Made by a program: the position numbers and the translations under genes. This document shows positions 34,084-44,429 of a stretch of DNA of 64,000 bases, piece after piece. Origin of the DNA: Prionace glauca (lineage: Eukaryota > Chordata > Chondrichthyes > Carcharhiniformes > Carcharhinidae); contig CM075760.1 of assembly GCA_037974335.1 (NCBI GenBank), forward strand, positions 56,352,890 through 56,416,889, written 5' to 3'. The notes under the pieces are model-generated. The model did not search any database. It saw only the letters and a list, made by a program, of their open reading frames with translations, and was not told the DNA's origin. The stretch's first letter is position 1. Each line of letters begins with the position of its first letter.

Positions 34084-34122
34084 CACAGTGAAACAGAGAG
34101 ATGCAAAGCCTGTACAATAACT
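34084..34122 (+). other. 23-bp-spacer recombination signal of psi-V3
   Basis: Heptamer CACAGTG (34084-34090), 23-bp spacer ending AGCCTGT, nonamer ACAATAACT (34114-34122), resembling the V2 nonamer. Confidence 0.8.
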
Positions 34123-34489
34123 CACTCGACATGGGGACTGTGGAGCCAAACATCCCATGGTCTTTAGAAGAGAGTATGTTTCAAGCATATCGATAGAAAA
34201 TGTTCTTCTTGTGAGCTATATGATGGAATTAAAACAATATAGTTTATTGCTTCAAACAATAGAACTTGCAGAAAAACCCACACTGAAATATACAAATTAC
34301 TCCTTGACTCAACAGAAAACTGAGACAAATGATCTTGTATCAATATCAAGCAATAAATGGAGAAAACTAAAAACAATAATAAAGGTATCAGATATAGAAA
34401 AGTAACATTGATGTAATAAAACCCATAATAAACTGCTGCAATATAAACCCAGCGATATCATACAACAACATTCGAGAACAACATAGAGG

Positions 34490-34950
34490 ATCATTGCTTC
34501 ACTGATGACGTCCGCTGTCGCTAAACCTTGTAGAACAGTCAGTTCCCCCTGTAACAGGTGACAGCTGGAGTTACAGGAAATATCTGTGCGTCTTCACACC
34601 ACAAACCGCAGTGTATTTAGAGCAAGAGGTTGTAAGTGAATTACGGAAGACCCAGCACAGAAGGTCTTCTGGACAAGAAGGTTTGGGTTCGAAACCGCTT
34701 TGCGGTCTTTTGGCTACTGAGGTGTGTTCTTCACCTCGCCACCAAATGTTGAACATCAGGGTCAGAATTCTTTCAGTATGCTTAATGGCAGGTAGTGAGA
34801 ACAGGAGAGTTTCCTGCTCACACATACTGCAGGAGGTAATGAAAGCCACTGCAGTAATTTGTCCGGCAGAATCATGGAGCAATCTAACGGAAATCTGTGG
34901 TCATCTAGCGCCATGTCAGGGCATGATGCCTGGAGGAATGAAAGGGGGGC
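34490..34950 (-). repeat. Inverted duplicate of the V downstream flank
   Basis: Read on the minus strand this matches 43390-44110 on the + strand: both contain GGCGCTAGAT or a near copy, GATTGCTCCATGAT-type and CTCCTGCA(G)-type blocks, and end in CCAGCTGTCACCTGT. It lies behind V4 as the + copy lies behind psi-Vc. Confidence 0.7.
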
Positions 34951-35689
34951 GGGTGGTGCGGACAGGAGATTAGAGAGTGATCTCTATAGAGCATTGTATT
35001 CTAATATCACTCGGTAGTCTGAGTACGACGTTTAGGGCAACATGGATCCTCAAAATGGCTCCTCAATGTAGTAGAAAGAGAAAGAGAGAGGATGGGAGGA
35101 AAGAGAGAGAGGGAAAGGTGTCCATTATTTGGTTCAAATTTGTGACAAGTTCAATGTAACCGGCACATATTTAAATTCCCCATTCCCTTTACTCCAGGGT
35201 CAGAGTGACGAGAATTTCTGATTGAGAATTAACATTCCCACTGCCTCCTGCGGTGATGAAGTTTGTAACATCACCACATCTACACTGGAAATGAAATTCC
35301 TTAGGTTCGCAAGTCCCGTTTGACCTCTGGAGTCTGTGAAAGGCGCTACATCATTAAAAGTACGATCTCTTTTTTCGAGGGATACCTGTTTGTACAGGTT
35401 GCGTTCATTGTCTTTCTGTTTACATGGGGACCGATAATGTTTAGTTTTAATTTCATTTTCGTTATTTCAGTTTGTTTTGCCCAGATTGGGTTAATGAGTG
35501 GTCACCACGCACTGGGACTTCACGGATTCGGTCTCCAGTCCTTTCAGAGATTCTTTCCACTCCAGGAGCAATCTATCCGGAACAACACTCCGGAAACTGA
35601 CCGAGGAGACAGCGCAGTGTTTAGAAATGCTGCACCGTCAGAGCTCTCAGCCTCTCGATGACCTGTTAAATCAGGGGTACCGTCTTCCA
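34951..35689. other. No gene recognised
   Basis: Contains only short chance frames and a purine-rich stretch near 35075-35115. Confidence 0.5.
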
Positions 35690-36012
35690 ACAAAGAACAA
35701 AGAACAAAACAGCACGGGAAACAGGCCCTTCGGCCCAACGAGCCCGCGCCGCCGTCCCATGGTCAGTGACCTATTCATGTCTCTAGTCTATGCCCAATGT
35801 GTGAGGATCAGGGAGGTCCAATATAGGGACAATTTGTTACCCAATCAATCAGCCTAAAAGCACATTTTTGGGATGTGGGAGGAAACCGGAGCACCCGGAG
35901 GAAACCCACGCAACCACGGGGAGAACGCACAAACTCCCACGGACACAGGCCCAACTCCATGTGTCCGCTGAGCAACAGAGATAGCCTCTGTGCTGCCATG
36001 ATGCCCTCGAGA
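35690..36012 (-). mobile_element. SINE-related element, minus strand
   Basis: Tail AACAAAGAACAAAACAGCAC and GGCCCTTCGGCCCAACGAGC; body GGAAACCGGAGCACCCGGAG and GGAGAACGCACAAACTCC. A variant of the family with a different tail. Confidence 0.7.
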
Positions 36013-36014
36013 TG

Positions 36015-36482
36015 GTAAGTGCCTGTGGATAAAAATTTCATTATTAAAGACTCTATATCCCTGAGACTAAAACTGACCCCAAGCCTACAATGCTTAGTAA
36101 GGCCTGCTATATCCCCCTATATGTAGACTGCTCATGTGGCTGTCCAAGTGACTCTTGAACAACCCTAGCGTGCCTGCTTCCACCACCTTACTCGGCAGTG
36201 CATTCCACATCCCCACTACCCTTTGTGTGAAAAACAGCCCTCTAACATTAGTCTTATATCTAGCCCCCCTCACCCTAAGCCCGTGACCCCTCGTTCTATC
36301 CATTTCTAATAGCGGAAAAAGCTTATCACCATCTACTCTATCTGTCCCCTTCATAATCTTATAAACCTCTATTAAATCCCCCCTTAGCCGACGTCTCTCA
36401 AGGGAAAACAGCCCAAGTGCGTTCAATCTTTCCTCGTAAGACAGCCCTTCCATACCAGGCAACATCCTGGTAAATCCCTCTC
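36015..36482 (-). mobile_element. CR1 LINE 3' part, second subfamily
   Basis: The minus-strand frame reads MLPGMEGLSYEERLNALGLF, LRGDLIEVYKIMKGTDRVDG and FFTQRVVGMWNALPSKVVEA, a 123-residue CR1 C-terminus without breaks. Same subfamily as the 24253 copy. Confidence 0.85.
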
Positions 36483-36848
36483 AGGTGGAGGTGCCACATG
36501 GTCACTGTTTCCAAAAAGAGCAAGAGAAACATCCTGTTCGGAATGTGTTCACCAATCACAATGACTGACACAGCCAGAGCACTACAATATTACTGAATGA
36601 AATAATGTGCTGATTCCAAATTAGCTGCTGTGTTTACCACATAAAACACTTCGGGACATTACAATTTATAAATATTCTCATGCCCATTCTCTTAAGTCTC
36701 CCGATGTTTTAATTTTGCGATATATTTGTTATTAATAAAAATATTCTCAGTAAAAGATTGAGAAATCACCACGATTTCAGGTTCCATTTCAGACTCACTC
36801 TGATCCAATGTTTGTCTCACGCTCTATTATGTTGCGTGAGGCTCTGAG

Positions 36849-36887
36849 AGTTTTTGTACAGGTTCAGCCCAGCTCTGAGTCTCTGTG
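36849..36887 (-). other. 23-bp-spacer recombination signal of V4
   Basis: Minus strand: heptamer CACAGAG (36881-36887), 23-bp spacer ending ACCTGT, nonamer ACAAAAACT (36849-36857). Confidence 0.9.
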
Positions 36888-37801
36888 GGTCTCAGTGCGC
36901 AGTAATACACCCCGGAGTCTGTCAGCTCTGTTTTAGACACTTGCAGCGGGACGGTGCGGGTTGTTTCATTGAGCTCCGCTGTAAAACGGTCCCCGAGGGA
37001 TGTCTCTGTGTTGCCGCTGTTTCTATATCTCTTCAGCAGAAACTCCATGGACCCGCTGGAATGCTGTCGGTACCAGAATAAATAAGGAGTGCCAGTACTT
37101 GTAGCTGTGTAATTACAGAGTAACTGAACAACATCTCCTTCAGTGACGGTGACTGCAGCCGGTGTCTGTGAAACAGAATCTCCTTCACAATGTCCTGTGA
37201 GGAAGCAAAGAAATATTAAACTAAACAATGCGACTTTACTCTGTCTCCCCCACCTACCCGCACCCCCCACTAGAATATGCCGTATTCTTGAGCAATAATC
37301 TCAAAAAGAAATCGCAAAGCACAACAAAAATATATTTCACAGTTCAGCGGATGGGAAGGGGGGGGGGGGGGGGTGGTTGTGGCGATTAAATAAAGCTTCT
37401 ACCACAAATATTCTGCTCTTTCTAACGAGATCAGTTCCTTGCCTTCAGTTCTTGTAACTGGAAACAGCTCACGGTCTGTCTGTTTGAAGTGTGGTATTTG
37501 CCAAAGTTATTCACTGGTATCAGATGAGCTTCAACCTGAGACCAACTCATTCTCTCTCATTCCATGGGGGAATTGTGCCTAATCCCAACAGTGTTCAGTA
37601 CTGAGACCAGCGAGATCCTGATAATTTTTTAATGTTGAGATCAATCTATTCCCTGACCACTCACCCCTGCCCCTTGCACTGAGCGAAGCGCAGGATAGAA
37701 TATAATGCATGGCAAAGATGTGTAGCACAGCGTGGTGCTGTGAACCTACCGTTTAAAAGCGCTGCCGCTGTGAGGAATAAATGCAGAGTAAAATGAGACA
37801 T
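36888..37801 (-). CDS. TCR V segment V4 (alpha/delta type), minus strand
   Basis: Leader exon 37801-37750 (MSHFTLHLFLTAAALLN) ends G|GTAGGT. The V exon 37194-36888 follows CTTCCTCACAG; phase 1, 307 nt. The mature part begins GDSVSQTPAAVTVTEGDVVQ, with Cys in LLCNYT, Trp in LFWYRQHSSG, framework 3 GDRFTAELNETTRTVPLQVS and the end DSGVYYCALR. Open throughout. The leader intron contains a G16 run. Upstream on its strand lies GGACGTCA with CCAAT, a CRE-like promoter motif. It lies opposite to V2 and V6, so either it or they must rearrange by inversion. A truncated sister (psi-Vc) and an orphan leader-intron copy lie at 42.87 and 45.3 kb. Confidence 0.9.
37358..37373 (+). repeat. G16 homopolymer in the V4 leader intron
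   Basis: Sixteen consecutive G on the + strand. The related intron copy at 45.7 kb has no such run, so it expanded after duplication (or is an assembly error). Confidence 0.9.
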
Positions 37802-37930
37802 GTTTGTAGAGAACTCGCGGCGAATTTGACCAGAACGGGTTGAATCTGAAGTTTTTCTAGTCAAGAGTGGAAAAGATCGAGTCATATCCGGGCCCCTGTT
37901 GATTGGTTTACTGCTGAAAATGTCATCAGG

Positions 37931-37941
37931 TGACGTCCAAT
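37931..37941 (-). promoter_or_regulatory. CRE-like/CCAAT element upstream of V4
   Basis: TGACGTCCAAT on the + strand, about 130 bp before the V4 ATG. CRE-like motifs are typical of mammalian TCR V promoters. Confidence 0.4.
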
Positions 37942-37999
37942 CAGCTTCAAGTTTCTATGTACTTCAATGCAACCAATGATCTCATAGCTCCTTCATTTA

Positions 38000-39070
38000 C
38001 AATTCATACAATTGGCCGAGAGATGAAAGGAATAAAGTGAATTTGGTCATCCGGTGACAGGGGATTACTTTCCCTTTCAACTGTCATTTCAGGAACCGAC
38101 TGGTCCCCTGAGCGTTGATGGCTTTGTTCTAACAAGGAGAATGACAATATCCATCCTCACAACAACATAACAAGGAGTTTGTTTTGAATCCTGTTTGGGA
38201 AAGCAGTTATGGTGGGGAAGGATTTTTTTTTCTAAGTTGAGACATCGACTTCATTAGAAGTGATAGAATAATGAATGGCCTAAGATATTTCCACACGATG
38301 CTCCCTCAATTTCTAACTTTGCAGTTTGTGAAATCCTGTTTCAGAGTGGGAATATAGCTTGCCACCCCATTGGACTGCTGATCAAAAGAGTGCCAAGCAG
38401 GGGAAAGCAGAAAAGATCGATATCTCCGATAAAAACTCTAATAAAACAACGCAGGTGAGACGGGTCAGGGTGAGAAGAGCACAGGAAACCTCTGGGCGGG
38501 GCTACCATAGATAGTGTAGTCACAGGTAGACTTAGTCTGGAGAGAATTGAACTCAATAATAATGTCACATTGGAATTCTATAACTTTACCTCTCTGTAAC
38601 AGTGGTAGCCAAATGTTCATTCCACATTGCGGACCAGTAGACTCGGACCAGGAGTGTCAGTGTTCGTAAATGTTTCAATACTTTGCAAAATCTTTATCAG
38701 TGATGCGGATGGGAAGCTGAGCAGCTGTATTGGAGAGGTTCTGAATTAATGTACAAGGTAACAGAAAAAGCTTTAAATGTTTACGTTAAAGACTGGGAAA
38801 GGGAAATGCGCACAATTTCCATAAACCAGGAAAGGCAAGAACAGTTAGGAACAAATGGGCAGAGAAACGCATTGAAAATCAAAACAAGGGAGTTACGGAA
38901 TCTCAAATCGACTTGTCAATGTTGTGTCCATTGCAAATGTAAGTTAGAATCATCAACTAATGTAACTGTGAAACTGTACCACATCAGTTGCTGTTTCTGA
39001 GTGTTGTGTTTTGTTGTAATTTGATGAATCTCTGGCACTCTCACTGTGGAATCTGAATTAGGGGCGCGTG
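38000..39070. other. No gene recognised between V4 and psi-V5
   Basis: AT-rich sequence with chance frames; no tRNA, recent repeat or signal sequence seen. Confidence 0.5.
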
Positions 39071-39071
39071 A

Positions 39072-39085
39072 GCGCGCCCTGCTGG
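39072..39085 (-). promoter_or_regulatory. CTCF-like motif 25 bp behind psi-V5 signal
   Basis: Minus strand CCAGCAGGGCGCGC matches the CTCF core closely and points the same way as the V segment. Confidence 0.5.
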
Positions 39086-39110
39086 CAGCTAACTGGAACT
39101 GCCAATGTGG

Positions 39111-39152
39111 AGTTTTTGTACGGCATGCGTCATATCTCTGCAGAAGTATGTG
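39111..39152 (-). other. Degenerate recombination signal of psi-V5
   Basis: The nonamer ACAAAAACT (39111-39119, minus) is perfect. The heptamer is poor: a 23-bp spacer gives ATACTTC, while the better CACATAC (39146-39152) would need 26 bp. Confidence 0.65.
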
Positions 39153-39342
39153 CTTCATGGCACAGGAATATATGGCGCTATCGGAGATCACAGTATAACT
39201 GATCGTTAGCTTGGTAGTCTTGTTATTTTTATCAAATTTAGAAAAAAACTTATCTTTGAGGTCACTGCCCCTTTGCGCATTCCCTCCAATAAGAAGAACC
39301 ATGTACACTGGAGCTTTCCAGGCCTGCTGACGGTACCAGTGC
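39150..39342 (-). pseudogene. TCR V pseudogene psi-V5, cut by a Penelope-like insertion
   Basis: The minus strand reads WYRQQAWKAPVYMVLLIGGN, then DKFFSKFDKNNKTTKLTISY and SDSAIYSCAMKH. Everything before framework 2 is missing, because a Penelope-like element abuts at 39342/39343. What remains is open. The CAM ending groups it with psi-Vd. Confidence 0.85.
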
Positions 39343-40010
39343 AGTAAGAATTCTCACAACTCCAGGCTAAAGTCCAATCAGTTTAGGTACTAGTAAACAC
39401 ACAAGCTTTCGGAAACGCTATTCCTTCGTCAGGTGTGTGGAAAGTTCTGGTCAGAGAAGGGCATATAAAGACACACACAGTTTACAGAATACTGATTAGA
39501 ATGCGAGTCTTTACAGCTAACCTGCTATTCAAGTCTTAAATGTGCAGACAATGTGAGTGGAGATAGCATTAAACATAGGTTAAAGAGATGTGCATTGTCT
39601 CCAGACAGTACAGTTAGTGAGATGTTGCAAACCCAGGCAAGTCATGGGGGTTACAGATAGTGCGACATGAGCCCAAAATCTCGGTTGAGGCCGTCCTCAT
39701 GTGCGCAGAACTTGACTATCAGTCTCTGCTCAGCGACTCTGCGCTGTCGTGTGTCGTGAAGGCCGCCTTGGAGAACGCTTACCCGAAGATCAGAGTCCGA
39801 ATGCCCGTGACCACTGAAGTGTTCGCCAACAGGAAGGGAACAGTCTTGCCTGGTGATTGTTGAGCGATGTTCATTCATCCGTTGTCGTAGCGTCTGCATG
39901 GTCTCCCCAATGTGCCAGACTTCGGGACATCCTTTCCTGCAGCGTATTAGGTAGACAACGTTAGCCGAGTTGCAAGGGTATGTACCGTGTACCTGGTGGA
40001 TGGTATTCTC
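39343..40010 (-). mobile_element. Penelope-like element with GIY-YIG domain, inside psi-V5
   Basis: Minus strand: GIY-YIG region from about 40000 (NTIHQVHGTYPCNSANVVYL), continuing MQTLRQRMNEHRSTITRQDC, SDLRVSVLQGGLHDTRQRRV and LNRDFGLMSHYL to a stop at 39651; UTR and 3' end at 39343 (CTTACTG). 5'-truncated. The coding part that remains is largely open, so it is one of the younger copies. Confidence 0.85.
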
Positions 40011-40109
40011 AATTTTGACATGCTGAAAATGAAAGAAGATTAATGTGTAAATGGCGAGCGATCACGAAACTCTGAGGTATAAATGAATTTGGCTGTCCTC
40101 GTCCAGAAA

Positions 40110-40475
40110 TCACAAGGGGTTAGTGTGCAAGTACAGCAATTAATTAGAAAATAACATAGAATGTTATCACTTATTATGAGGGAATGTATTGCAAAAATAG
40201 GCAGGGCATGTTTCCGTTATACAGGGCATTTGTGAGACCATATTTGGAGAATTGTGCACAATACTTGCCTCCTTATCTAATGGTAATGCTTTAGAAAATA
40301 TTCGAAGGTTTGTAAAACTATTACCAGAATGAGTAGGTTATTTTACAAAGACAGAATGGTGATGCTGGGTTTGCATCCACTAGAGTTTAGAAGAGAAAGA
40401 GGTAACTTTATTAAAACCTTTCAAACCGTAAGAGCTGTTAACAGGGTGGATGTGGAGTGGATGTTTCCTCTTGGC
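40110..40475 (+). mobile_element. LINE relic (CR1 C-terminus)
   Basis: Old copy with GGGCATTTGTGAGACCATAT and a frame reading LGLHPLEFRRERGNFIKTFQ and DVEWMFPLGQN. Confidence 0.65.
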
Positions 40476-40676
40476 CAGAATTGTAGCTGTTACTGGATAT
40501 TTCTGTGTCTCTATGTTTCTCGGAGTGTATCTGTCTGGGCTCTTGGTTCTGTGTCTGTTTCTGATGCGGTTGTACTGTCCACGGGAGGGCGTTCTGTGAT
40601 CACTTACAAAACATCACGGCCTCCTTCTTCAGAAAGTTTCTATTGACCCATATAAAATGGGAGGGGAAATAAACCC

Positions 40677-40686
40677 CAGCCAATGG
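40677..40686 (+). promoter_or_regulatory. CCAAT element of V6
   Basis: CAGCCAATGG about 90 bp before the V6 ATG; the same ten bases lie before V7 and psi-V9. TATAAAAT sits slightly further upstream at 40651. Confidence 0.45.
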
Positions 40687-40778
40687 TATGGCATACTCCT
40701 TCTCTTTCAAATTCTCACATTCCAAATCGGTTATAGCCAGAGATTCGTGTTTCTGTTCCTGGAGTTCAGTCTGGAACC

Positions 40779-41259
40779 ATGAGGGTGAAAATATTTCTAA
40801 CTCTGGTTATTGTCCTGATCGCAGGTCAGTGAAACTGGAATCTTCCAAAAGTACATCGTAATCCTTTTGCAATCTCCTTTTCCCATCGCTGTTTGATTAT
40901 TGTCTTCCTCTTAATCCTAACCCACTGTGTGTCTGCTCTTTATCTTCAGAGATGAGTAACGGAGACTCGGTGTCCCAGTTGAAACCAAGAGTTGAAGCAG
41001 CCGAGGGTGAAGATTCAGCAATATCCTGCAATTACTCTGTATCGAGTTCAGCTACAAGCTATGGCCTGTTCTGGTATCGCCAGTATCCGCACCGAGCTCC
41101 TCAGTATCTGCTCAGAGCCGATAGTTCTGGGTTTAACGAGACGGCTCCCGGCTTTGAGCATTTCAGCGGGAATCTCAGCCTGAAACAAAGCACTTTTCAC
41201 TTGTCCATGAAAGGTTTGAAGATGACAGACAGCGCCGTGTATTACTGTGCACTGAGACC
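40779..41259 (+). CDS. TCR V segment V6 (alpha/delta type)
   Basis: Leader exon 40779-40824 (MRVKIFLTLVIVLIA) ends G|GTCAGT. The V exon 40950-41259 follows TTATCTTCAG; phase 1, 310 nt. The mature part begins NGDSVSQLKPRVEAAEGEDS, with Cys in ISCNYS, Trp in LFWYRQYPHRAP, framework 3 GNLSLKQSTFHLSMKGLKM and the end DSAVYYCALR. Open throughout, good splice sites and a canonical recombination signal, so it looks fully usable. Same broad group as V4 and V7. Confidence 0.92.
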
Positions 41260-41298
41260 CACAGTGAATAAGGCTCCCACGGACCTCATACAAAAACC
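41260..41298 (+). other. 23-bp-spacer recombination signal of V6
   Basis: Heptamer CACAGTG (41260-41266), 23-bp spacer ending CCTCAT, nonamer ACAAAAACC (41290-41298). Consensus-like. Confidence 0.92.
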
Positions 41299-41299
41299 G

Positions 41300-42040
41300 G
41301 TGTAAGTTCACATCATCAATGGTTCTGTATAAAAAAGTGTTGCATCTTGTCGACATATACAGAGAATTAAGACCACAACACAGCCCCGGTCTGAATTGTA
41401 TTCCCTCGCTGAGGTTAACGATCGTCACTGTTGAGAAATGTGACATTTGGCGCTCAGATTACTCCCGGATCAAACTCAATTACTTTCTGATCCAATACAC
41501 ACAAACACACAGGTTTCCGGGGTGAATAACTTCATCAATCTGTACTCATCATCGTTCTGGATCAGGTGCCTATCTGTAAGGCGACACATTTCCAAAGTGA
41601 TCTGTTGTGAAATTCAGCTTCAGTGTTGTCCCATTCTAAAGTCCCTTGAGTAGAAATAATGACTGATTGAAATCTGTCCTTTCCAAGGACAAGAGAAACT
41701 CCGGTGAAACCGTAGGTCGATGTGGAGTTCTGTGACTTCTTATCCCATATTCATAAAACACCTCATTATTATTTATTGTCATGCTCTAGATGCACTCATT
41801 AGTACATGTTCATCAGATCGATGATAAAATATTTAATTTTCCGCATTAATTAGAAAGAAAAATCGATCCAAAGAAATATTTACACAATGAGTTCGGAGGA
41901 AAACGAGTTAAACCCAGGAACATACAGAATGAGGGAAAATGTGAGAGAGAGAAAGAGGGAGGAAGTGTAGACACCCACAGCCAGGGACGGAATGTGATTG
42001 GTGCGTATCAGCCCTATTAAACCTTTCACTCACAGCGATT
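41300..42040. other. V6-V7 intergenic, no gene recognised
   Basis: Only chance frames are seen; no repeat copy identified. Confidence 0.5.
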
Positions 42041-42050
42041 GGTCCACTGC

Positions 42051-42080
42051 TGACATCAGAGCTGAGACACCAGCCAATGG
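42051..42080 (+). promoter_or_regulatory. CRE-like and CCAAT elements of V7
   Basis: TGACATCA at 42051-42058 and CAGCCAATGG at 42071-42080, 130-160 bp before the V7 ATG. The same pair lies before psi-V9. Confidence 0.45.
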
Positions 42081-42210
42081 CATCACTGATAACCGGCCCC
42101 CAGTTTCCCAATGATTGAAGCTGCCTCTGACCTGAGTTTACTCTGTGTTACAAGACTAGAAACAACAACACATTTTAAACAGTGTCGCCTTTTTCTTCCA
42201 GTCAGGATCC

Positions 42211-42648
42211 ATGTGTTCCCTGTGTGCTTTACTGATAATAATGGTCATGTTGCCCGGTGGGTCTGAGCGCAAATCCTCAGTGTGCGTTTCATGGGTTATT
42301 TTTATTCACAGATTTCTCACACATTCTATATGTTGTTGCAGGAACCAGTGGCCAAGATTCAGTTTCCCAGGAGCCGCCTGAATTAACGGTTCAGGAAGGA
42401 CAGACGGTAATATTGAACTGCAGTTACGAAGCAAAATATACAGACAATTATCTTTTCTGGTACATCCAATATCCTGGGGAAGCTCCGAGATATTTATTGA
42501 AGAAATATGGCACGAGTAGCGGAGAAAGGTCTCCAGATTTCCTTGACCGGTTTTCTGCTGATTTGGACAAAGTCAAGAAAACTGCTCCATTAAATATCAC
42601 CGGGATCCGTGTCTCTGACTCTGCCGTGTATTACTGTGCGCTGAGACC
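42211..42648 (+). CDS. TCR V segment V7 (alpha/delta type)
   Basis: Leader exon 42211-42256 (MCSLCALLIIMVMLP) ends G|GTGGGT. The V exon 42342-42648 follows TGTTGTTGCAG; phase 1, 307 nt. The mature part begins GQDSVSQEPPELTVQEGQTV, with Cys in LNCSYE, Trp in LFWYIQYPGEAP, framework 3 LDRFSADLDKVKKTAPLNIT and the end DSAVYYCALR. The frame is open and the recombination signal is good. The leader intron is very short (85 bp). psi-Va at 28.4 kb is its broken relative. Confidence 0.92.
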
Positions 42649-42687
42649 CACACTGTTACAGAGGCGCAGTCAGCCCGTACAAAAACC
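42649..42687 (+). other. 23-bp-spacer recombination signal of V7
   Basis: Heptamer CACACTG (42649-42655), 23-bp spacer ending GCCCGT, nonamer ACAAAAACC (42679-42687). Confidence 0.9.
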
Positions 42688-42867
42688 AGCAAAGTCACTC
42701 TCACCTCCTCTCACTGAATCAGATCTGTGACCTGGATCATGAACTGTTAATATAACTAGAACATAATAAAAATACTAAATTGCCCGGATGCTTTGTTTCT
42801 GTGATGCTGAATGTATCATTCTCTATAAAATCCGCCTTTATAGTAGTTTCCCGGGTTCCGAGCAGCC

Positions 42868-43055
42868 CTTTAACTGGGAAATCTTGGTGAAACTATGGAG
42901 TATCTGCTGCAAACAAATAAATTCACTGGGAACACAGGGAGATCCCCTGGGGGCCGTTTCTCAGCGGAGCTCAATGATACAACCCGCACCGTCCCGTTGA
43001 AAGTGTCTAAAACAGAGCTGACAGACTCCGGGGTGTATTATTGCGCACTGAGACC
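42868..43055 (+). pseudogene. 5'-truncated TCR V (psi-Vc), sister of V4
   Basis: From framework 2 on it matches V4: ACTATGGAGTATCTGCTGC against the MEFLL codons, then GGRFSAELNDTTRTVPLKVS and DSGVYYCALR. Framework 1 and leader are missing; the upstream 40 bases are not V-like. The remaining frame is open and the signal intact. Confidence 0.85.
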
Positions 43056-43094
43056 CACAGAGACACAGAGCTGGGCTGAACCTGTACAAAAACT
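43056..43094 (+). other. 23-bp-spacer recombination signal of psi-Vc
   Basis: Heptamer CACAGAG (43056-43062), 23-bp spacer ending ACCTGT, nonamer ACAAAAACT (43086-43094); nearly identical to the V4 signal. Confidence 0.9.
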
Positions 43095-43389
43095 GTCAGA
43101 GTCTCACTCAACATAACAGAACATTAGGCAAACATTGTGATCGGAATGAATCTGAAACGGAGCCTAAAATCCTAGTAAATTCTCAAACTATTAATTACAA
43201 TAAATGGTTTATTACTAAAAATATATCACCAAAAAAAGCAACGTGGCAGTTTAGGGAATGAATATGGGAGTATTTATAGAATTTGATGACCCAAACTCTT
43301 TCGTCGTCATTGTAGAAAACAACCAGACAATTTGGACTCAGCAAAACATTTCAGTTAGTAATACGGTAGGTGCCATGGACCAGGTACCA

Positions 43390-44110
43390 TGCCCTGAGGT
43401 GGCGCTAGATAACCAGAGATTCCCATTAGGTTGCTCCATGATGATACCTGACAAAGTCGGGCGGTTGTTTCCATTTCCTCCGGTAGTAACTCCTGCAGGA
43501 AACTCTCCTGTTGTTTTCACTTGTCATTCGGCTTATTGGAAGAATTTACAAGCAGATCATCAACCTGTGTGACCGGATAAGGAAAACATCCTCTATATCC
43601 ATGAAGTGGAGATGGATCCCAGAATTTCTGGTCCAGAAGGCCTGTTTCTGTTCTACAGCTTCCGTAATTCACACATCGCCTCTTGCACTAAATGCGCTGT
43701 GGTTTATGGTGGTGTCAAGACGCGCAGATTTTGAAGTAACTTTTATTAGCCACAAGTAAGGCTTACATTCACAATGCAATTAAGTTACTGTGAAAATTCC
43801 CTAGTCGCCACACCACGGCGCTTATTCGGGTACACTGATGGAGAATTCAGCACGGCAAATGCAGCTAACGTCCTTCGGATGTGGGAAGAAACCGGAGCAC
43901 ACGGAGGAAACCCACGCAGATACTGGGAGGGTGTGCAAACTCCACACACAGACAGTGACCCAAGCCAGGAATCGAACCCGAGTCCCTGGCGCTGAGAGGT
44001 AACAGTGTTAACCTCTGTGCCGTTTCCTGTAACTCCAGCTGTCACCTGTGACAGGGGAAACTGATGGTTCTACAAGTTTTAGCGAAAGATGAGGTCTTGG
44101 GGCATCATCT
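43390..44110 (+). repeat. V downstream flank duplicate (inverted partner of 34490-34950)
   Basis: Shares AGATTCCCATTAGGTTGCTC-type and GTTCTACAAGTTTTAGCGA-type blocks with the minus strand of 34490-34950. A SINE (43733-44026) inserted into this copy only. CCCTGAGGTGGCGCTAG at 43392-43408 is CTCF-like; the partner has diverged at this point. Confidence 0.7.
43733..44026 (-). mobile_element. Elasmobranch SINE, full length
   Basis: Tail complement GCAATTAAGTTACTGTGAAA, body GGAAACCCACGCAGATACTG, box-B complement GGAATCGAACCC and head ending near GTTAACCTCTGTGCCG. Confidence 0.85.
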
Positions 44111-44429
44111 GTGAAAGAACGACTTTCAATTTTATGTTGCTGCATCGGATTGCGGGTCTTTATTGTTGCAGTTTATCACATGTTTTATTAATTTGATGTT
44201 ATTACTACAACAGCTGCTGCCTTTGTCATTTTGATTTTGCAACACTCTGCAATGCTGAGACTGGGGAGAGGAGTGAACAACAGGGAGCAGCATTGCAGCT
44301 TCTCTCCCCCCAAAGAAACTGGGATTGTTGCTCCATCTGCTGCACCATCCCCACCACATCCACTGGGGGGCAATCTGGACAATGGGCTGCAGGCAGACCT
44401 CACTGCGCCTGCGCCACAATCACACCCTT

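Noticed and set aside
35385-35410. TTTGTACAGGTT resembling a minus-strand nonamer of a V signal
   Set aside because: No heptamer at 12 or 23 bp and no V-like sequence beside it.
35320-35857. Two overlapping plus-strand frames of 113 and 119 codons
   Set aside because: The second runs into SINE sequence; hydrophobic stretch of the first is AT-rich and lacks leader or V features.
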